In this document: piece after piece, positions 1 through 7,931 of the stretch
Layout: every line of letters starts with the position of its first letter
Numbering within the stretch: the stretch's first letter is position 1
Assembly (NCBI RefSeq): GCF_900162695.1
Contig: NZ_FUIH01000007.1
Coordinates: 1,612,001 to 1,676,000, forward strand
DNA: 64,000 bases
Direction of reading: 5' to 3'
Source of the DNA: Virgibacillus siamensis
GTDB lineage: Bacteria; Bacillota; Bacilli; Bacillales; Amphibacillaceae
Program-made: the position numbers and the translations under genes
The notes under the pieces: generated by a model
What the model saw: only the letters and a program-made list of their open reading frames with translations
Database searches by the model: none
What the model was told of the DNA's origin: nothing

Positions 1-90
1 GAGCAAACACTTCATCACCTCGGCTATATTCTGGCAGCACTTGTTGGGGGTGTAATCGGGGTTAATGTAACCTCCAGAGAAGAAGAATAA
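1..90 (+). CDS. C-terminal end of a small membrane protein (TIGR04086/YrzE-like), partial
   Basis: An open frame enters from the left edge and stops at TAA 88-90, leaving 29 residues. They contain a hydrophobic, glycine/alanine-rich segment (GYILAALVGGVIGV) followed by a short charged tail ending in EEE, as at the end of a membrane protein. In Bacillus relatives the gene beside yajC is a TIGR04086-family membrane protein (YrzE), and the fragment fits that by position and character. The family call is inferred from context because most of the protein lies outside the window. It converges on yajC across a shared terminator. Confidence 0.5.
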   Translation, partial: EQTLHHLGYILAALVGGVIGVNVTSREEE

Positions 91-109
91 AAAGCATCGG
101 GAACAGAAG

Positions 110-165
110 AAAAGCGCAAAGCTGTTTACGAATTTCGTACAACATGCTTTGCGCTTTTTGTTTTA
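110..165. terminator. bidirectional terminator between the partial membrane gene and yajC
   Basis: A 13-bp perfect stem (110-122 with 146-158, AAAAGCGCAAAGC paired with its complement) has T-rich tracts on both sides. It can serve the plus-strand gene ending at 90 and the minus-strand yajC operon ending at 193. Confidence 0.85.
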
Positions 166-192
166 CCTTTATGTATCATCATCCATAAAGTG

Positions 193-453
193 TTAGTTTT
201 TAACCTCTCTGATGGCAGATCGGTCATACGTAAGTTTAGCGTTGTCTCCTGCTGCCTGAATAACTACTGTATTTTCATCAATTGCATGTACAACACCATG
301 AAAACCGCCAATTGTAATAACCTCGTCACCTTTTTTCAGGTCAGTTTGCATTTGCTTTACCTGCTTCTGCCGCTTTTGCTGCGGACGAATCAGCAGGAAA
401 TAAAAAATAACAAACATCAAAATAATTGGTGCCAATGATACGAGCATATCCAT
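193..453 (-). CDS. yajC: preprotein translocase accessory subunit YajC
   Basis: The 86-residue protein has the YajC layout: one N-terminal membrane helix (about residues 5-22, LAPIILMFVIFYFLL), the conserved RPQQKRQKQ basic stretch, and a small cytoplasmic domain with the GDEVITIGGFHGVV motif. YajC associates with SecDF and the SecYEG channel. A GGGGGGAG ribosome site lies upstream of the ATG. It is the last gene of the ruvA-ruvB-DUF2905-queA-tgt-yajC run, 18 bp after tgt, as in other Bacillaceae. Confidence 0.95.
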   Translation of the reverse strand: MDMLVSLAPIILMFVIFYFLLIRPQQKRQKQVKQMQTDLKKGDEVITIGGFHGVVHAIDENTVVIQAAGDNAKLTYDRSAIREVKN

Positions 454-471
454 TGTATTAACTCCCCCCTT

Positions 472-1611
472 CTAAAAATTTTTTGCATCCGGCCGATTGA
501 GGCCGTATTGTTCAAAAAATGTTTCTTTAAAGTCGCCAAGACGATCATCAGAAATAGCTGTTCGTACTTGCTCCATTAATTTTAACAGAAAATATAAATT
601 ATGGTAAGTGGTAAGCCTGAATCCGAACGTTTCATTACATTTAATCAAATGGCGGATGTAAGCACGAGTGTAATTTTTACAAACGTGACAATCACAATAC
701 TCATCAATCGGCGTGAAATCACGTGCATATTTCGCATTTCGTACAACAAGCCTGCCATTTGAAGTCATGCATGTGCCATTTCGGGCAATACGTGTCGGCA
801 GCACACAGTCGAACATATCGATGCCCCGGATAGCCCCATCAATTAGAGAATCCGGAGATCCGACACCCATTAAATATCTTGGCTTGTCCGCCGGCATAAG
901 CGGCGTTGTAAACTCCAGCATACGGTTCATGACATCCTTTGGTTCCCCAACCGACAGACCGCCGATTGCGTAACCGGGAAAATCCATGGATGTTAAATCA
1001 GCAACACTCTGCCTGCGTAATTCCTCATACTCACCACCCTGAATAATCCCAAAAAGACCTTGATCTTCCGTCCGCTGATGCGCCTTCAGACATCGTTCGG
1101 CCCACCTTGACGTCCTTTCCACAGATGCCTTCATATAATCATATGATGCAGGGTATGGTGGACATTCATCAAATGCCATCATAATATCAGAACCGAGTGC
1201 ATTTTGAATTTCCATTGCCTTTTCCGGTGACAGGAATAGTTTCTCACCACTTAGATGATTTCGAAAATGAACACCTTCTTCTTTAATGTCACGCATTTCA
1301 CTTAGACTGAAAACCTGAAAACCGCCGGAATCGGTTAAGATAGCACCGTCCCAGTTCATAAATTGATGGAGACCGCCTGCCTCCCGGATTATATCCTCAC
1401 CTGGACGCAGCCAAAGATGATACGTATTAGACAAAATAATATTTGCGTTCATCTGATGTAAATCTTCCGGACTCATCGTTTTTACAGTGGCCAATGTCCC
1501 CACAGGCATAAATGTCGGTGTATCAAATGATCCGTGTGGTGTATGGACTTTTCCGAGTCTGGCTCCCGTCTGTTTGCATGTTTTTATATGTTCATACGTA
1601 ATTGCTGTCAT
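472..1611 (-). CDS. tgt: queuine/preQ1 tRNA-guanine transglycosylase
   Basis: Exchanges guanine-34 of GUN-anticodon tRNAs for preQ1, the precursor of queuosine. The protein has 379 residues, a normal bacterial length. Visible motifs are DSGGFQ (94-99), the MAFDEC substrate-recognition segment with Asp148, the GIDMFDCVLPTR nucleophile region (Asp265) and a zinc site of Cys306, Cys308, Cys311 and His337. It follows queA in the same transcript; QueA acts next on the inserted preQ1. Confidence 0.98.
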   Translation of the reverse strand: MTAITYEHIKTCKQTGARLGKVHTPHGSFDTPTFMPVGTLATVKTMSPEDLHQMNANIILSNTYHLWLRPGEDIIREAGGLHQFMNWDGAILTDSGGFQVFSLSEMRDIKEEGVHFRNHLSGEKLFLSPEKAMEIQNALGSDIMMAFDECPPYPASYDYMKASVERTSRWAERCLKAHQRTEDQGLFGIIQGGEYEELRRQSVADLTSMDFPGYAIGGLSVGEPKDVMNRMLEFTTPLMPADKPRYLMGVGSPDSLIDGAIRGIDMFDCVLPTRIARNGTCMTSNGRLVVRNAKYARDFTPIDEYCDCHVCKNYTRAYIRHLIKCNETFGFRLTTYHNLYFLLKLMEQVRTAISDDRLGDFKETFFEQYGLNRPDAKNF

Positions 1612-1633
1612 GATAATTTTTCGTCCCTTTTCC

Positions 1634-2662
1634 TTATAAAATTAACATGGCATCTCCGAAACTGAAAAAACGGTATCGTTCCTGTACTGCTTCGTTATAT
1701 GCCTTTAGAATACTGTCTCTGTCAGCCAGTGCGCTGACCATCATAATCAATGTTGACTTTGGCAAATGAAAATTGGTAATCAACCCATCAATTGCCTGAA
1801 ATTCATATGGTGGATATATGAAAATATCTGTCCATCCACTGGATTCAACAAATTTCCCATTGTTATCACGGGTTATTGTCTCAAGCGTCCTTGTCGAAGT
1901 TGTACCAACTGAGATAATCCTGCCATTGTTCTCCTTAACCTTTGTCAACGTGTCTGCTGTTTCGTGTGTCATATGGTAAAACTCAGCGTGCATGGTGTGT
2001 TCATCAATGTTGTCAACACTGACCGGCCGAAATGTCCCTAGTCCGACATGGAGGGTGATAAACGTTATAATGACCCCCATTTCTTTCAGCTCATCCAACA
2101 ATTCATTCGTAAAGTGTAAACCGGCTGTTGGAGCCGCTGCAGATCCTTCTTCTTTAGCGTATACGGTCTGATACCTTTCTTTTTCCGGCAGTTGTTTCTT
2201 AATATAAGGCGGCAGCGGCATCTCCCCAAGTTCGTCAAGTACTTCGTAAAAAATACCTTCATATTCGAAGTCGAGAAGACGCCCGCCATGTTCTTTAATC
2301 CCTGTACATGTTGCACGTATTTTTCCATCGCCAAATAGGATGGTCGTTCCTTCTTTCACCTTTCTGGCGGGTTTCGCAAGTACTTCCCATGTGTCATTTT
2401 CCTGCTGATGGAGAAGTAATATTTCTATTTTTGCGCCAGTGTCCTGCTTTACCCCGTATAATCTTGCTGGTAAAACACGTGTGTCATTCAACACAAGACA
2501 ATCCCCGGCTTTAAAATAGTTACGGATATCCTTGAAGTGCTGATGTTCAATGCTGTTGTCATCACGGTTCAAAACCAGAAGGCGTGATGCAGCACGATCT
2601 TTTAATGGTGTTTGTGCAATCAGTTCTTCAGGCAAATCAAAATCAAAATCTTCTATGTTCAT
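1634..2662 (-). CDS. queA: S-adenosylmethionine:tRNA ribosyltransferase-isomerase
   Basis: Transfers the ribosyl moiety of SAM to preQ1 in tRNA, forming epoxyqueuosine. I place the start at the ATG at 2662 (MNIEDFDFDLPEELIAQ), because AAGGGG lies just upstream and this N-terminus is typical of QueA. An in-frame ATG 36 bp earlier lies beyond that ribosome site. The predicted length is 342 residues. Family segments include DRAASRLLVL, the VLNDTRVLPARL region, SAAAPTAGLHFT and VGTTSTRTLE. It is 22 bp upstream of tgt, in the same operon. Confidence 0.97.
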   Translation of the reverse strand: MNIEDFDFDLPEELIAQTPLKDRAASRLLVLNRDDNSIEHQHFKDIRNYFKAGDCLVLNDTRVLPARLYGVKQDTGAKIEILLLHQQENDTWEVLAKPARKVKEGTTILFGDGKIRATCTGIKEHGGRLLDFEYEGIFYEVLDELGEMPLPPYIKKQLPEKERYQTVYAKEEGSAAAPTAGLHFTNELLDELKEMGVIITFITLHVGLGTFRPVSVDNIDEHTMHAEFYHMTHETADTLTKVKENNGRIISVGTTSTRTLETITRDNNGKFVESSGWTDIFIYPPYEFQAIDGLITNFHLPKSTLIMMVSALADRDSILKAYNEAVQERYRFFSFGDAMLIL

Positions 2663-2679
2663 GATGTTCCCCTTACTTT

Positions 2680-2877
2680 CTATCGAATTTTTCCCCATAT
2701 GAAAAAGATCAGCGACAGGATAATACTGACCACAATTGAAGTCATAATCGGAAAATGAAACGAAAAATTACCTTTTTTAAAGCTGATATCCCCCGGTAAC
2801 CTGCCAACAAACGTCCACAGAATACCGATCAATAGAAATACAATACCAAGGATAATAAATAATTTTCCTGCCTGCAT
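2680..2877 (-). CDS. DUF2905 family small membrane protein
   Basis: A 65-residue protein with two predicted membrane helices (about residues 5-24 and 43-62) separated by the conserved GRLPGDISFKKGNFSFHFP loop that marks the DUF2905 family. Function is unknown. Its ATG overlaps the ruvB stop codon (TAATG), suggesting translational coupling. The position between ruvB and queA is common in Firmicutes. Confidence 0.88.
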   Translation of the reverse strand: MQAGKLFIILGIVFLLIGILWTFVGRLPGDISFKKGNFSFHFPIMTSIVVSIILSLIFFIWGKIR

Positions 2878-3881
2878 TATGCATCGTTCCTTTGAATTCC
2901 AAGGTGTTCATACACCTTGTGTGTTACCTTTCTCCCTCTTGGTGTCCGCTGTAAAAAGCCGATTTGCAGAAGATACGGCTCATATACATCCTCAATCGTT
3001 TGCGATTCTTCTCCTATAGTCGCCGCAATGGTATCTAAACCAACCGGACCGCCCTGAAAACCTTCAATAATGCTTTTAAGTAATTTATGGTCAATATGAT
3101 CCAACCCTGCTTTATCCACCTGCAACATCTCCAGTGCGCGGTTCGTCGTTTCGAAACTGATTTCCGATTCACCCTTCACCTGGGAGATGTCACGGATTCT
3201 CTTTAACAGTCGATTTGCAATTCTTGGCGTCCCTCTTGATCTACGGGCAATTTCAGCAGCAGCATCTTTCGATATCGTCGTATTGAATATATCAGCAGTA
3301 CGTTCCACAATAGCACATAAATCAATTGTTTCGTAAAATTCAAGACGGCTCAGCACACCAAAACGATCCCGCAATGGAGCCGATAATAAACCTGCACGTG
3401 TTGTAGCACCAACCAGTGTAAATGGAGGCAGGTCGATACGAACAGAACGAGCACTCGGGCCAGTTCCGATTACAATATCAAGAAAGAAATCTTCCATTGC
3501 CGGGTATAATATTTCCTCTACAGATCTTGGGAGTCTGTGTACCTCATCAATAAACAGTACATCTCCCGGTTCAAGCGAGGAAAGAATCGCTGCTAAATCG
3601 CCCGCGCGTTCAATAGCCGGACCGGAAGTTGATCGGAATTGAACACCCATCTCATTGGCAATAATTGCAGCGAGGGTTGTTTTTCCAAGTCCCGGTGGTC
3701 CATACAGCAGTACATGATCGAGGGGCTCTTCCCGCATACGGGCAGCCTGGATAAAAATACTTAAATTTTCCTTAACCTTTTGCTGTCCAATGTATTGATT
3801 CAGATTGACCGGACGGAGACTTAGTTCAACAGTTGAATCCTCGCTTTGCAGTTCGCCTGTTACCATTCGCTCATCCATCAT
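2877..3881 (-). CDS. ruvB: Holliday junction branch migration ATPase RuvB
   Basis: Hexameric AAA+ motor that drives branch migration of Holliday junctions bound by RuvA. The 334 residues show Walker A GPPGLGKTT (61-69), Walker B VLFIDE (108-113), the GATTRAGLLSAPLRDRFG sensor/arginine region and a C-terminal winged helix with QIGFLQRTPRGRKVT. Two consecutive ATG codons (3881 and 3878) follow GAGGGG; the second has the better spacing. ruvA lies 13 bp upstream. No ruvC is present, as expected in Firmicutes, which use RecU. Confidence 0.98.
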   Translation of the reverse strand: MMDERMVTGELQSEDSTVELSLRPVNLNQYIGQQKVKENLSIFIQAARMREEPLDHVLLYGPPGLGKTTLAAIIANEMGVQFRSTSGPAIERAGDLAAILSSLEPGDVLFIDEVHRLPRSVEEILYPAMEDFFLDIVIGTGPSARSVRIDLPPFTLVGATTRAGLLSAPLRDRFGVLSRLEFYETIDLCAIVERTADIFNTTISKDAAAEIARRSRGTPRIANRLLKRIRDISQVKGESEISFETTNRALEMLQVDKAGLDHIDHKLLKSIIEGFQGGPVGLDTIAATIGEESQTIEDVYEPYLLQIGFLQRTPRGRKVTHKVYEHLGIQRNDA

Positions 3882-3894
3882 GATCCCCTCTTTG

Positions 3895-4500
3895 TTAATT
3901 TTTCATTAAAAGTGCCAACCCTTTTCGGATTAGTTCATCTGTATTAGCACTCTTTTCTTTCTGCAATTTAGGCAGTACCGCATTTACTTCCTTGTCAGTG
4001 TACCCTAACGTTTTTAATGCATCACGAGCCTCCATGATGCCTTGAGAAACTGATTCTCCCGGGGTCTCCTCTGAAACAGGCTGTACAGGTGCAGTTATGA
4101 AGGAGTCCAGTTTCCCCTTTAAATCAAGAATGATTTGCCGGGCTGTTTTTTTACCTATTCCCGGAAAGCCGGTCAGGAATTTGTCATCTTCCCGTTCAAT
4201 TGCTCCAGCGAACCCGCTGACATCAACACTTCCCAAAATCGCCAATGCACCTTTTGGGCCAATGCCGGAAACAGAGATTAGTTTAGTAAACAGAAATTTT
4301 TCGTCTTCATTTTTAAATCCGTAAAGCATCTGACTATCTTCACGGACATAATGATATGTACAAATTGTTATTTCATTATTCATTTCATGTTGAAAAACAA
4401 ATGGATTAGGACATACGATTTCATATCCAACCCCTTGAACATCCAAAATTACAGACGCATCTTGGACAGCCGATAATATGCCTCGAATATATGCTATCAT
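3895..4500 (-). CDS. ruvA: Holliday junction DNA helicase subunit RuvA
   Basis: Tetrameric protein that binds four-way junctions and loads RuvB. The 201 residues contain an N-terminal OB fold (1-65), two helix-hairpin-helix motifs (SVSGIGPKGALAIL and GFPGIGKKTARQIILDLKGKL) and a C-terminal three-helix domain (about 150-201, DALKTLGYTDKEVNAVLPKL) that contacts RuvB. First gene of the ruvAB-DUF2905-queA-tgt-yajC operon. In B. subtilis, bofC sits just upstream; no bofC-like frame is found here. Confidence 0.97.
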   Translation of the reverse strand: MIAYIRGILSAVQDASVILDVQGVGYEIVCPNPFVFQHEMNNEITICTYHYVREDSQMLYGFKNEDEKFLFTKLISVSGIGPKGALAILGSVDVSGFAGAIEREDDKFLTGFPGIGKKTARQIILDLKGKLDSFITAPVQPVSEETPGESVSQGIMEARDALKTLGYTDKEVNAVLPKLQKEKSANTDELIRKGLALLMKN

Positions 4501-4562
4501 TACATACCTTCCCCTTTACATTCCTTTCCCTATCTTAACATAACTATCCCTGTCAATCATGG

Positions 4563-4607
4563 AAAACGAAAACTTCCATCTTCTATCGGGCGATAAAAAA
4601 TGGAAGT
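4563..4607 (-). terminator. terminator of yebC
   Basis: A 7-bp stem (4572-4578 with 4601-4607) is followed, on the minus strand, by a T-rich tract (TTTTCGTTTTCC). It lies between the yebC stop and the ruvA start. The stem is short, so strength is uncertain. Confidence 0.55.
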
Positions 4608-4618
4608 CTTGATCAGAT

Positions 4619-5350
4619 TTATTCTGCATCCTCCAAATTATGATAAATATCCTGGACATCTTCACTATCTTCCAGCATATCGATCAGGTTAAGCATCTTT
4701 TTCAAATCATCTTCGGCAGGATTACTTAACGTTTGTGGAAAGAAGGTAATTTCGGATTCCTCCAATTCATACCCGCTTTCCCGTAAATCATCACACACAT
4801 TTGTGAAATTTTCGGGCGCTGTATAAATTTCATATGCATCATCCTGTGTGACGATGTCATCCGCTCCGGCCTCAATAGCTTCCAGACTTATCTCATCTTC
4901 ATCGATGGAACCATCTTCATTTGTGACAACAATATACCCTTTTCGATCAAACATAAAGGAAACACTGCCATTTTCACCCAAGTTGCCGTCATTCTTTTTA
5001 AATGCATGACGTACTTCTGCTGCAGTCCTATTTTTATTATCCGTTAATACCTGGACAATTACAGCAACCCCGCCAGGACCGTATCCCTCATAGGTGATCT
5101 CCTCAAAGCTCGCTCCATCAAGTGTCCCGGTCGCTTTTTTAACAGCACGATCAATATTATCATTCGGCATATTATCCCCTTTTGCCTTATCAATCGCTGT
5201 CCGGAGTGATGGATTGGTATCAGGATCTCCGCCACCCTGTTTTGCAGCCGTGTATATATCTTTTGCATGGCGCATGAAGATTTTGCCTTTTTTCGCATCC
5301 TGAGCATTTTTTCTTCTCTGTATATTCTTCCATTTAGAATGACCAGCCAT
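4619..5350 (-). CDS. YebC/PmpR family protein
   Basis: The 243-residue protein starts with the family hallmark MAGHSKWKNIQRRKNAQDAKKG and shows the three-domain YebC layout, including YEGYGPGGVAVIVQVLTDNKNRT (about 86-108) and an acidic C-terminal domain. Members were first described as DNA-binding regulators; newer work links the family to relief of ribosome stalling. B. subtilis YrbC occupies the same position. Which role applies here cannot be told from sequence. Confidence 0.95.
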   Translation of the reverse strand: MAGHSKWKNIQRRKNAQDAKKGKIFMRHAKDIYTAAKQGGGDPDTNPSLRTAIDKAKGDNMPNDNIDRAVKKATGTLDGASFEEITYEGYGPGGVAVIVQVLTDNKNRTAAEVRHAFKKNDGNLGENGSVSFMFDRKGYIVVTNEDGSIDEDEISLEAIEAGADDIVTQDDAYEIYTAPENFTNVCDDLRESGYELEESEITFFPQTLSNPAEDDLKKMLNLIDMLEDSEDVQDIYHNLEDAE

Positions 5351-5418
5351 AGGACATTCTCCTCTCTAATAATTTCCTTTTTTACTATACCAAAAAAAGG
5401 CTAATCAATAAAGGTCTG

Positions 5419-5970
5419 TCAATCGCGTTCCCGGTTGAAGAATTCGTCCAAAAACTCTTCCATATCCCCATTCAGCTGATCTGGTTCCGCATCTTCATCC
5501 CGCATTTTATCCCAGTAGATTCTGTCCGTATAAACGACTACTTTTCGTCCAGGCACCATTTGTTCCACTTCAGCTTTAATTTTTTTCTTCATGCCTTTTT
5601 GAGCATATTCATTTACCAAAACACCTACCACGATTTTATCATCGGTTGCTGCGACCTGGGCTTGCTTAACATCTTTCCGTTGTTTTAAATGTTTCGATAT
5701 TGACATGGTCCATTCATTCGTATAAAGGTCTGTCTTGGCATCTTCATCCCCAACATTTAACCGGTCCCGGTCACTTTGAGGATAACCACCCTTTTCCGCA
5801 ATATTTTCAGGGTGATCATCAATCCGATCATTGTGTTCTTTGTCTGTTTCATAATGGATTGGGTCAGAATTTAATTGATCATGAGAATCTGTCGCTGAAT
5901 CCCTGTTTTCAGAACACGCGACAAGAAAAACCCCACATAACAACAAACAAAATATTTTAGCGAAACGCAT
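5419..5970 (-). CDS. YhcN/YlaJ-family sporulation lipoprotein
   Basis: A 183-residue protein with a lipoprotein signal ending in LVAC (Cys at about residue 19), an acidic low-complexity linker (about 20-80) and a C-terminal domain (about 90-160) with VKQAQVAATDDKIVVGVLV, typical of the YhcN/YlaJ family of spore-membrane lipoproteins. The ATG at 5970 is chosen because GGGAGG lies 8 nt upstream; in-frame codons further upstream have no ribosome site and would precede the signal peptide with charged residues. The ribosome site is partly inside a hairpin (5982-6006). Exact spore function is unknown. Confidence 0.85.
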   Translation of the reverse strand: MRFAKIFCLLLCGVFLVACSENRDSATDSHDQLNSDPIHYETDKEHNDRIDDHPENIAEKGGYPQSDRDRLNVGDEDAKTDLYTNEWTMSISKHLKQRKDVKQAQVAATDDKIVVGVLVNEYAQKGMKKKIKAEVEQMVPGRKVVVYTDRIYWDKMRDEDAEPDQLNGDMEEFLDEFFNRERD

Positions 5971-5981
5971 TAAAAAAACCT

Positions 5982-6006
5982 CCCTTATGTTCAGTTTGCA
6001 TAAGAG
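5982..6006 (-). promoter_or_regulatory. hairpin masking the lipoprotein ribosome binding site
   Basis: On the minus-strand RNA an 8-bp stem (5999-6006 with 5982-5989, one G-U pair, 9-nt loop) includes the first three G residues of the GGGAGG ribosome site at 5979-5984. It could limit translation or act as a processing boundary after nadE. The function is inferred. Confidence 0.4.
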
Positions 6007-6036
6007 AAGTTTTTTCATACGTTATTTAACGCTGAT

Positions 6037-6783
6037 TCATTTATTTCTGAAACGGAATTGTTTTGCGCCATGGCGTTTGTGTTCGGTACGTTTATGCATG
6101 CGTTCAATGATTTCCTTATCCTGTTCAGGAATTGTTTCCCCTTCCAAATAGGCATCAATTCTATCATATGATGTGCCCATTTCATCTTCATCTGTCTGAC
6201 CATCCCACAAATCAGCGCTGGGCTTTTTGTTGACCACATCAGCAGGCACCCCAAGATACGCTGCCATTTCCCGAATTTCCTGCTTCGTAAATTCAACAAT
6301 TGGCAGTATATCAACCCCGCCGTCACCGTATTTGGTAAAATATCCGGTATACCATTCCGATGCATTATCTGTTCCAACTACAAGATAATTATAATTGGTT
6401 GCCAGTGTATAAAGTGTGCTCATCCGTAATCTTGCTCTTAAGTTTGCATCAGCCAGTTGAGCATTTTTTTCCTGAAATTCGTTTTTAGCTTTCAGCTGCT
6501 CTTTAACCGTCGAATATAAAACATTGTGCGTTTCTTCAAGATCAATGGTCATATGGCTTATACCACAACTTTCCACCACCTTTTGGCTGTGGTCAAGACT
6601 TTCCCGGCTGCTCTTCAACGGCATAATTACACCAAGTGAATGATCCGGGGCAGCACACTTGATCAGATGAGCCACGACAGCTGAATCCAACCCGCCGCTA
6701 ACGCCGACAAGTAATCCTTTTACACCAGTCTCATGAATTTGTTCCTGCAGCCATTTTACAATTGCTTCTACGTTTTGTTTCAT
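6037..6783 (-). CDS. nadE: NAD+ synthetase
   Basis: Converts deamido-NAD to NAD using ATP and ammonia. The 248-residue protein carries the N-type ATP pyrophosphatase loop GVSGGLDSA (27-35), SEWYTGYFTKYGDGGVDILPI and KKPSADLWDGQTDEDEMG. It has no glutaminase domain, so free ammonia is the expected donor. It is shorter than the roughly 272-residue B. subtilis enzyme but similar to compact bacterial and archaeal NadE forms. It is followed closely by the sporulation lipoprotein gene. Confidence 0.95.
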   Translation of the reverse strand: MKQNVEAIVKWLQEQIHETGVKGLLVGVSGGLDSAVVAHLIKCAAPDHSLGVIMPLKSSRESLDHSQKVVESCGISHMTIDLEETHNVLYSTVKEQLKAKNEFQEKNAQLADANLRARLRMSTLYTLATNYNYLVVGTDNASEWYTGYFTKYGDGGVDILPIVEFTKQEIREMAAYLGVPADVVNKKPSADLWDGQTDEDEMGTSYDRIDAYLEGETIPEQDKEIIERMHKRTEHKRHGAKQFRFRNK

Positions 6784-6854
6784 TTTCTATTCTCCTTGTC
6801 TACACCGATATTCGTTCCATACCTATATCCATCTTACCATCGACGTCACGGATT

Positions 6855-6899
6855 TAAAAACACAAAAAAGGAGACGATTCATATACACTACGTCTCCTT
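6855..6899 (-). terminator. terminator of safA
   Basis: A perfect 9-bp stem (AAGGAGACG 6868-6876 with 6891-6899) is followed on the minus strand by TTTTTGTGTTTTT. It sits 11 bp past the safA stop. Confidence 0.9.
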
Positions 6900-6909
6900 A
6901 GCTATTCCT

Positions 6910-7788
6910 CTAGTCTTCCGGTTCATTCGAATCCTCTCGGAAGTTATATGCCGGTTCCGTTCCAAAATCCGGTGGTTCCGGAGCTGGCGTATGATCCAAA
7001 TCTGCTGCAATGTCTTCCGCAAAATTCCCGGAATTTGCATGCTGATTTATATTCGTATCAAAACGACCGTCTGAAGAAGTAAATGGAACACCATAAAACC
7101 CTGGCTGCGTCATGTATGGATTATCTTTCGGTCTGACAGGCATCTCCCTTTCCATTGGAGGCTCAAAAGGTTCCATTTGCCTAAAATGAGGCGGTTTTGG
7201 TCCTCCACAGCCACAATCGCCTTTTTTAGGTCCATGCTGCATTCCATGATGCATAGGAGGTGGCGGCGGTGGTGCGCAGCAAGGCTTGTGACAATGACAA
7301 CAGACTGGAATCATTTGCATTGGCATTGGTTGCGGAGGCATTTGCATCTTGTGATTCATGTGCGGTTTAGTCGGCTGGGGAGATTGCTGCATTTGTGGAA
7401 AATTGATCATGGTATAATTGATAAGATCCTGGTCCATCACTGGCATCTGCGGCATTGGCTGCATCGGCATCTCAGGCATTTTCATCTCTTCAGGTTTCTT
7501 TTCCATTTTCTTCTCTGGCTTCTTTTCCTCCTTTTCCATAACAGGCTTTGGTTCCGGCGATGTATCTTTATACGGGTGTTCTGCTTTAGGCATTTTCATT
7601 TCTTTTGGAGCCGTACTTTCGTTTTTCACCGTTTTCGATGTTCCGGGGATTTTAATTTTCATACCAGGCATAATCATATCAGGACTTGACAATTGCGGGT
7701 TCATCTCTTTTACCTGCTCGAAATCAACACCATACTGCTGTGAAATTTCCCACAATGTATCTCCCTTTTGAACGATGTGAATCTTCAA
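6910..7788 (-). CDS. safA: spore coat/inner coat morphogenetic protein SafA
   Basis: Starts with one LysM peptidoglycan-binding domain (about 1-45: IHIVQKGDTLWEISQQYGVD, PGMKIKIP), followed by a Lys/Glu/Pro-rich linker and a Met/Pro/His-rich half. Cys residues cluster at about 163-171 and 192-194 beside a run of six prolines. SafA is recruited to the forespore by SpoVID, also in this window, and organises the inner coat. I choose TTG at 7788 because it gives the family N-terminus KIHIVQKGD and lies 10 nt after AAAGGAG; the upstream ATG at 7809 overlaps that ribosome site. The length is about 292 residues. The C-terminal half is low-complexity and diverges from B. subtilis. Confidence 0.88.
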   Translation of the reverse strand: MKIHIVQKGDTLWEISQQYGVDFEQVKEMNPQLSSPDMIMPGMKIKIPGTSKTVKNESTAPKEMKMPKAEHPYKDTSPEPKPVMEKEEKKPEKKMEKKPEEMKMPEMPMQPMPQMPVMDQDLINYTMINFPQMQQSPQPTKPHMNHKMQMPPQPMPMQMIPVCCHCHKPCCAPPPPPPMHHGMQHGPKKGDCGCGGPKPPHFRQMEPFEPPMEREMPVRPKDNPYMTQPGFYGVPFTSSDGRFDTNINQHANSGNFAEDIAADLDHTPAPEPPDFGTEPAYNFREDSNEPED

Positions 7789-7884
7789 ATTTAACCATAC
7801 TCCTTTCATAATCTATTAACAAATGGGCTAAACACTCATTATCAACATATGCATTGTTTTATAAATGTTGAACTTAAATTTAAT

Positions 7885-7927
7885 CCATATACAAAAGCCG
7901 TTTGTCCCAAAAGAAACAAACGGCTTT
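7885..7927 (-). terminator. terminator of pheA
   Basis: A 12-bp perfect stem (AAAGCCGTTTGT 7894-7905 with 7916-7927) is followed on the minus strand by TTTTGTATATGG. It lies 5 bp past the pheA stop codon. Confidence 0.88.
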
Positions 7928-7931
7928 CTGC

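Noticed and set aside
7177..7689. 170-residue plus-strand frame rich in His, Arg and Phe
   Set aside because: It lies antisense to the low-complexity safA gene and its composition is a mirror of the Met/Pro/Lys repeats; no ribosome site or family resemblance.
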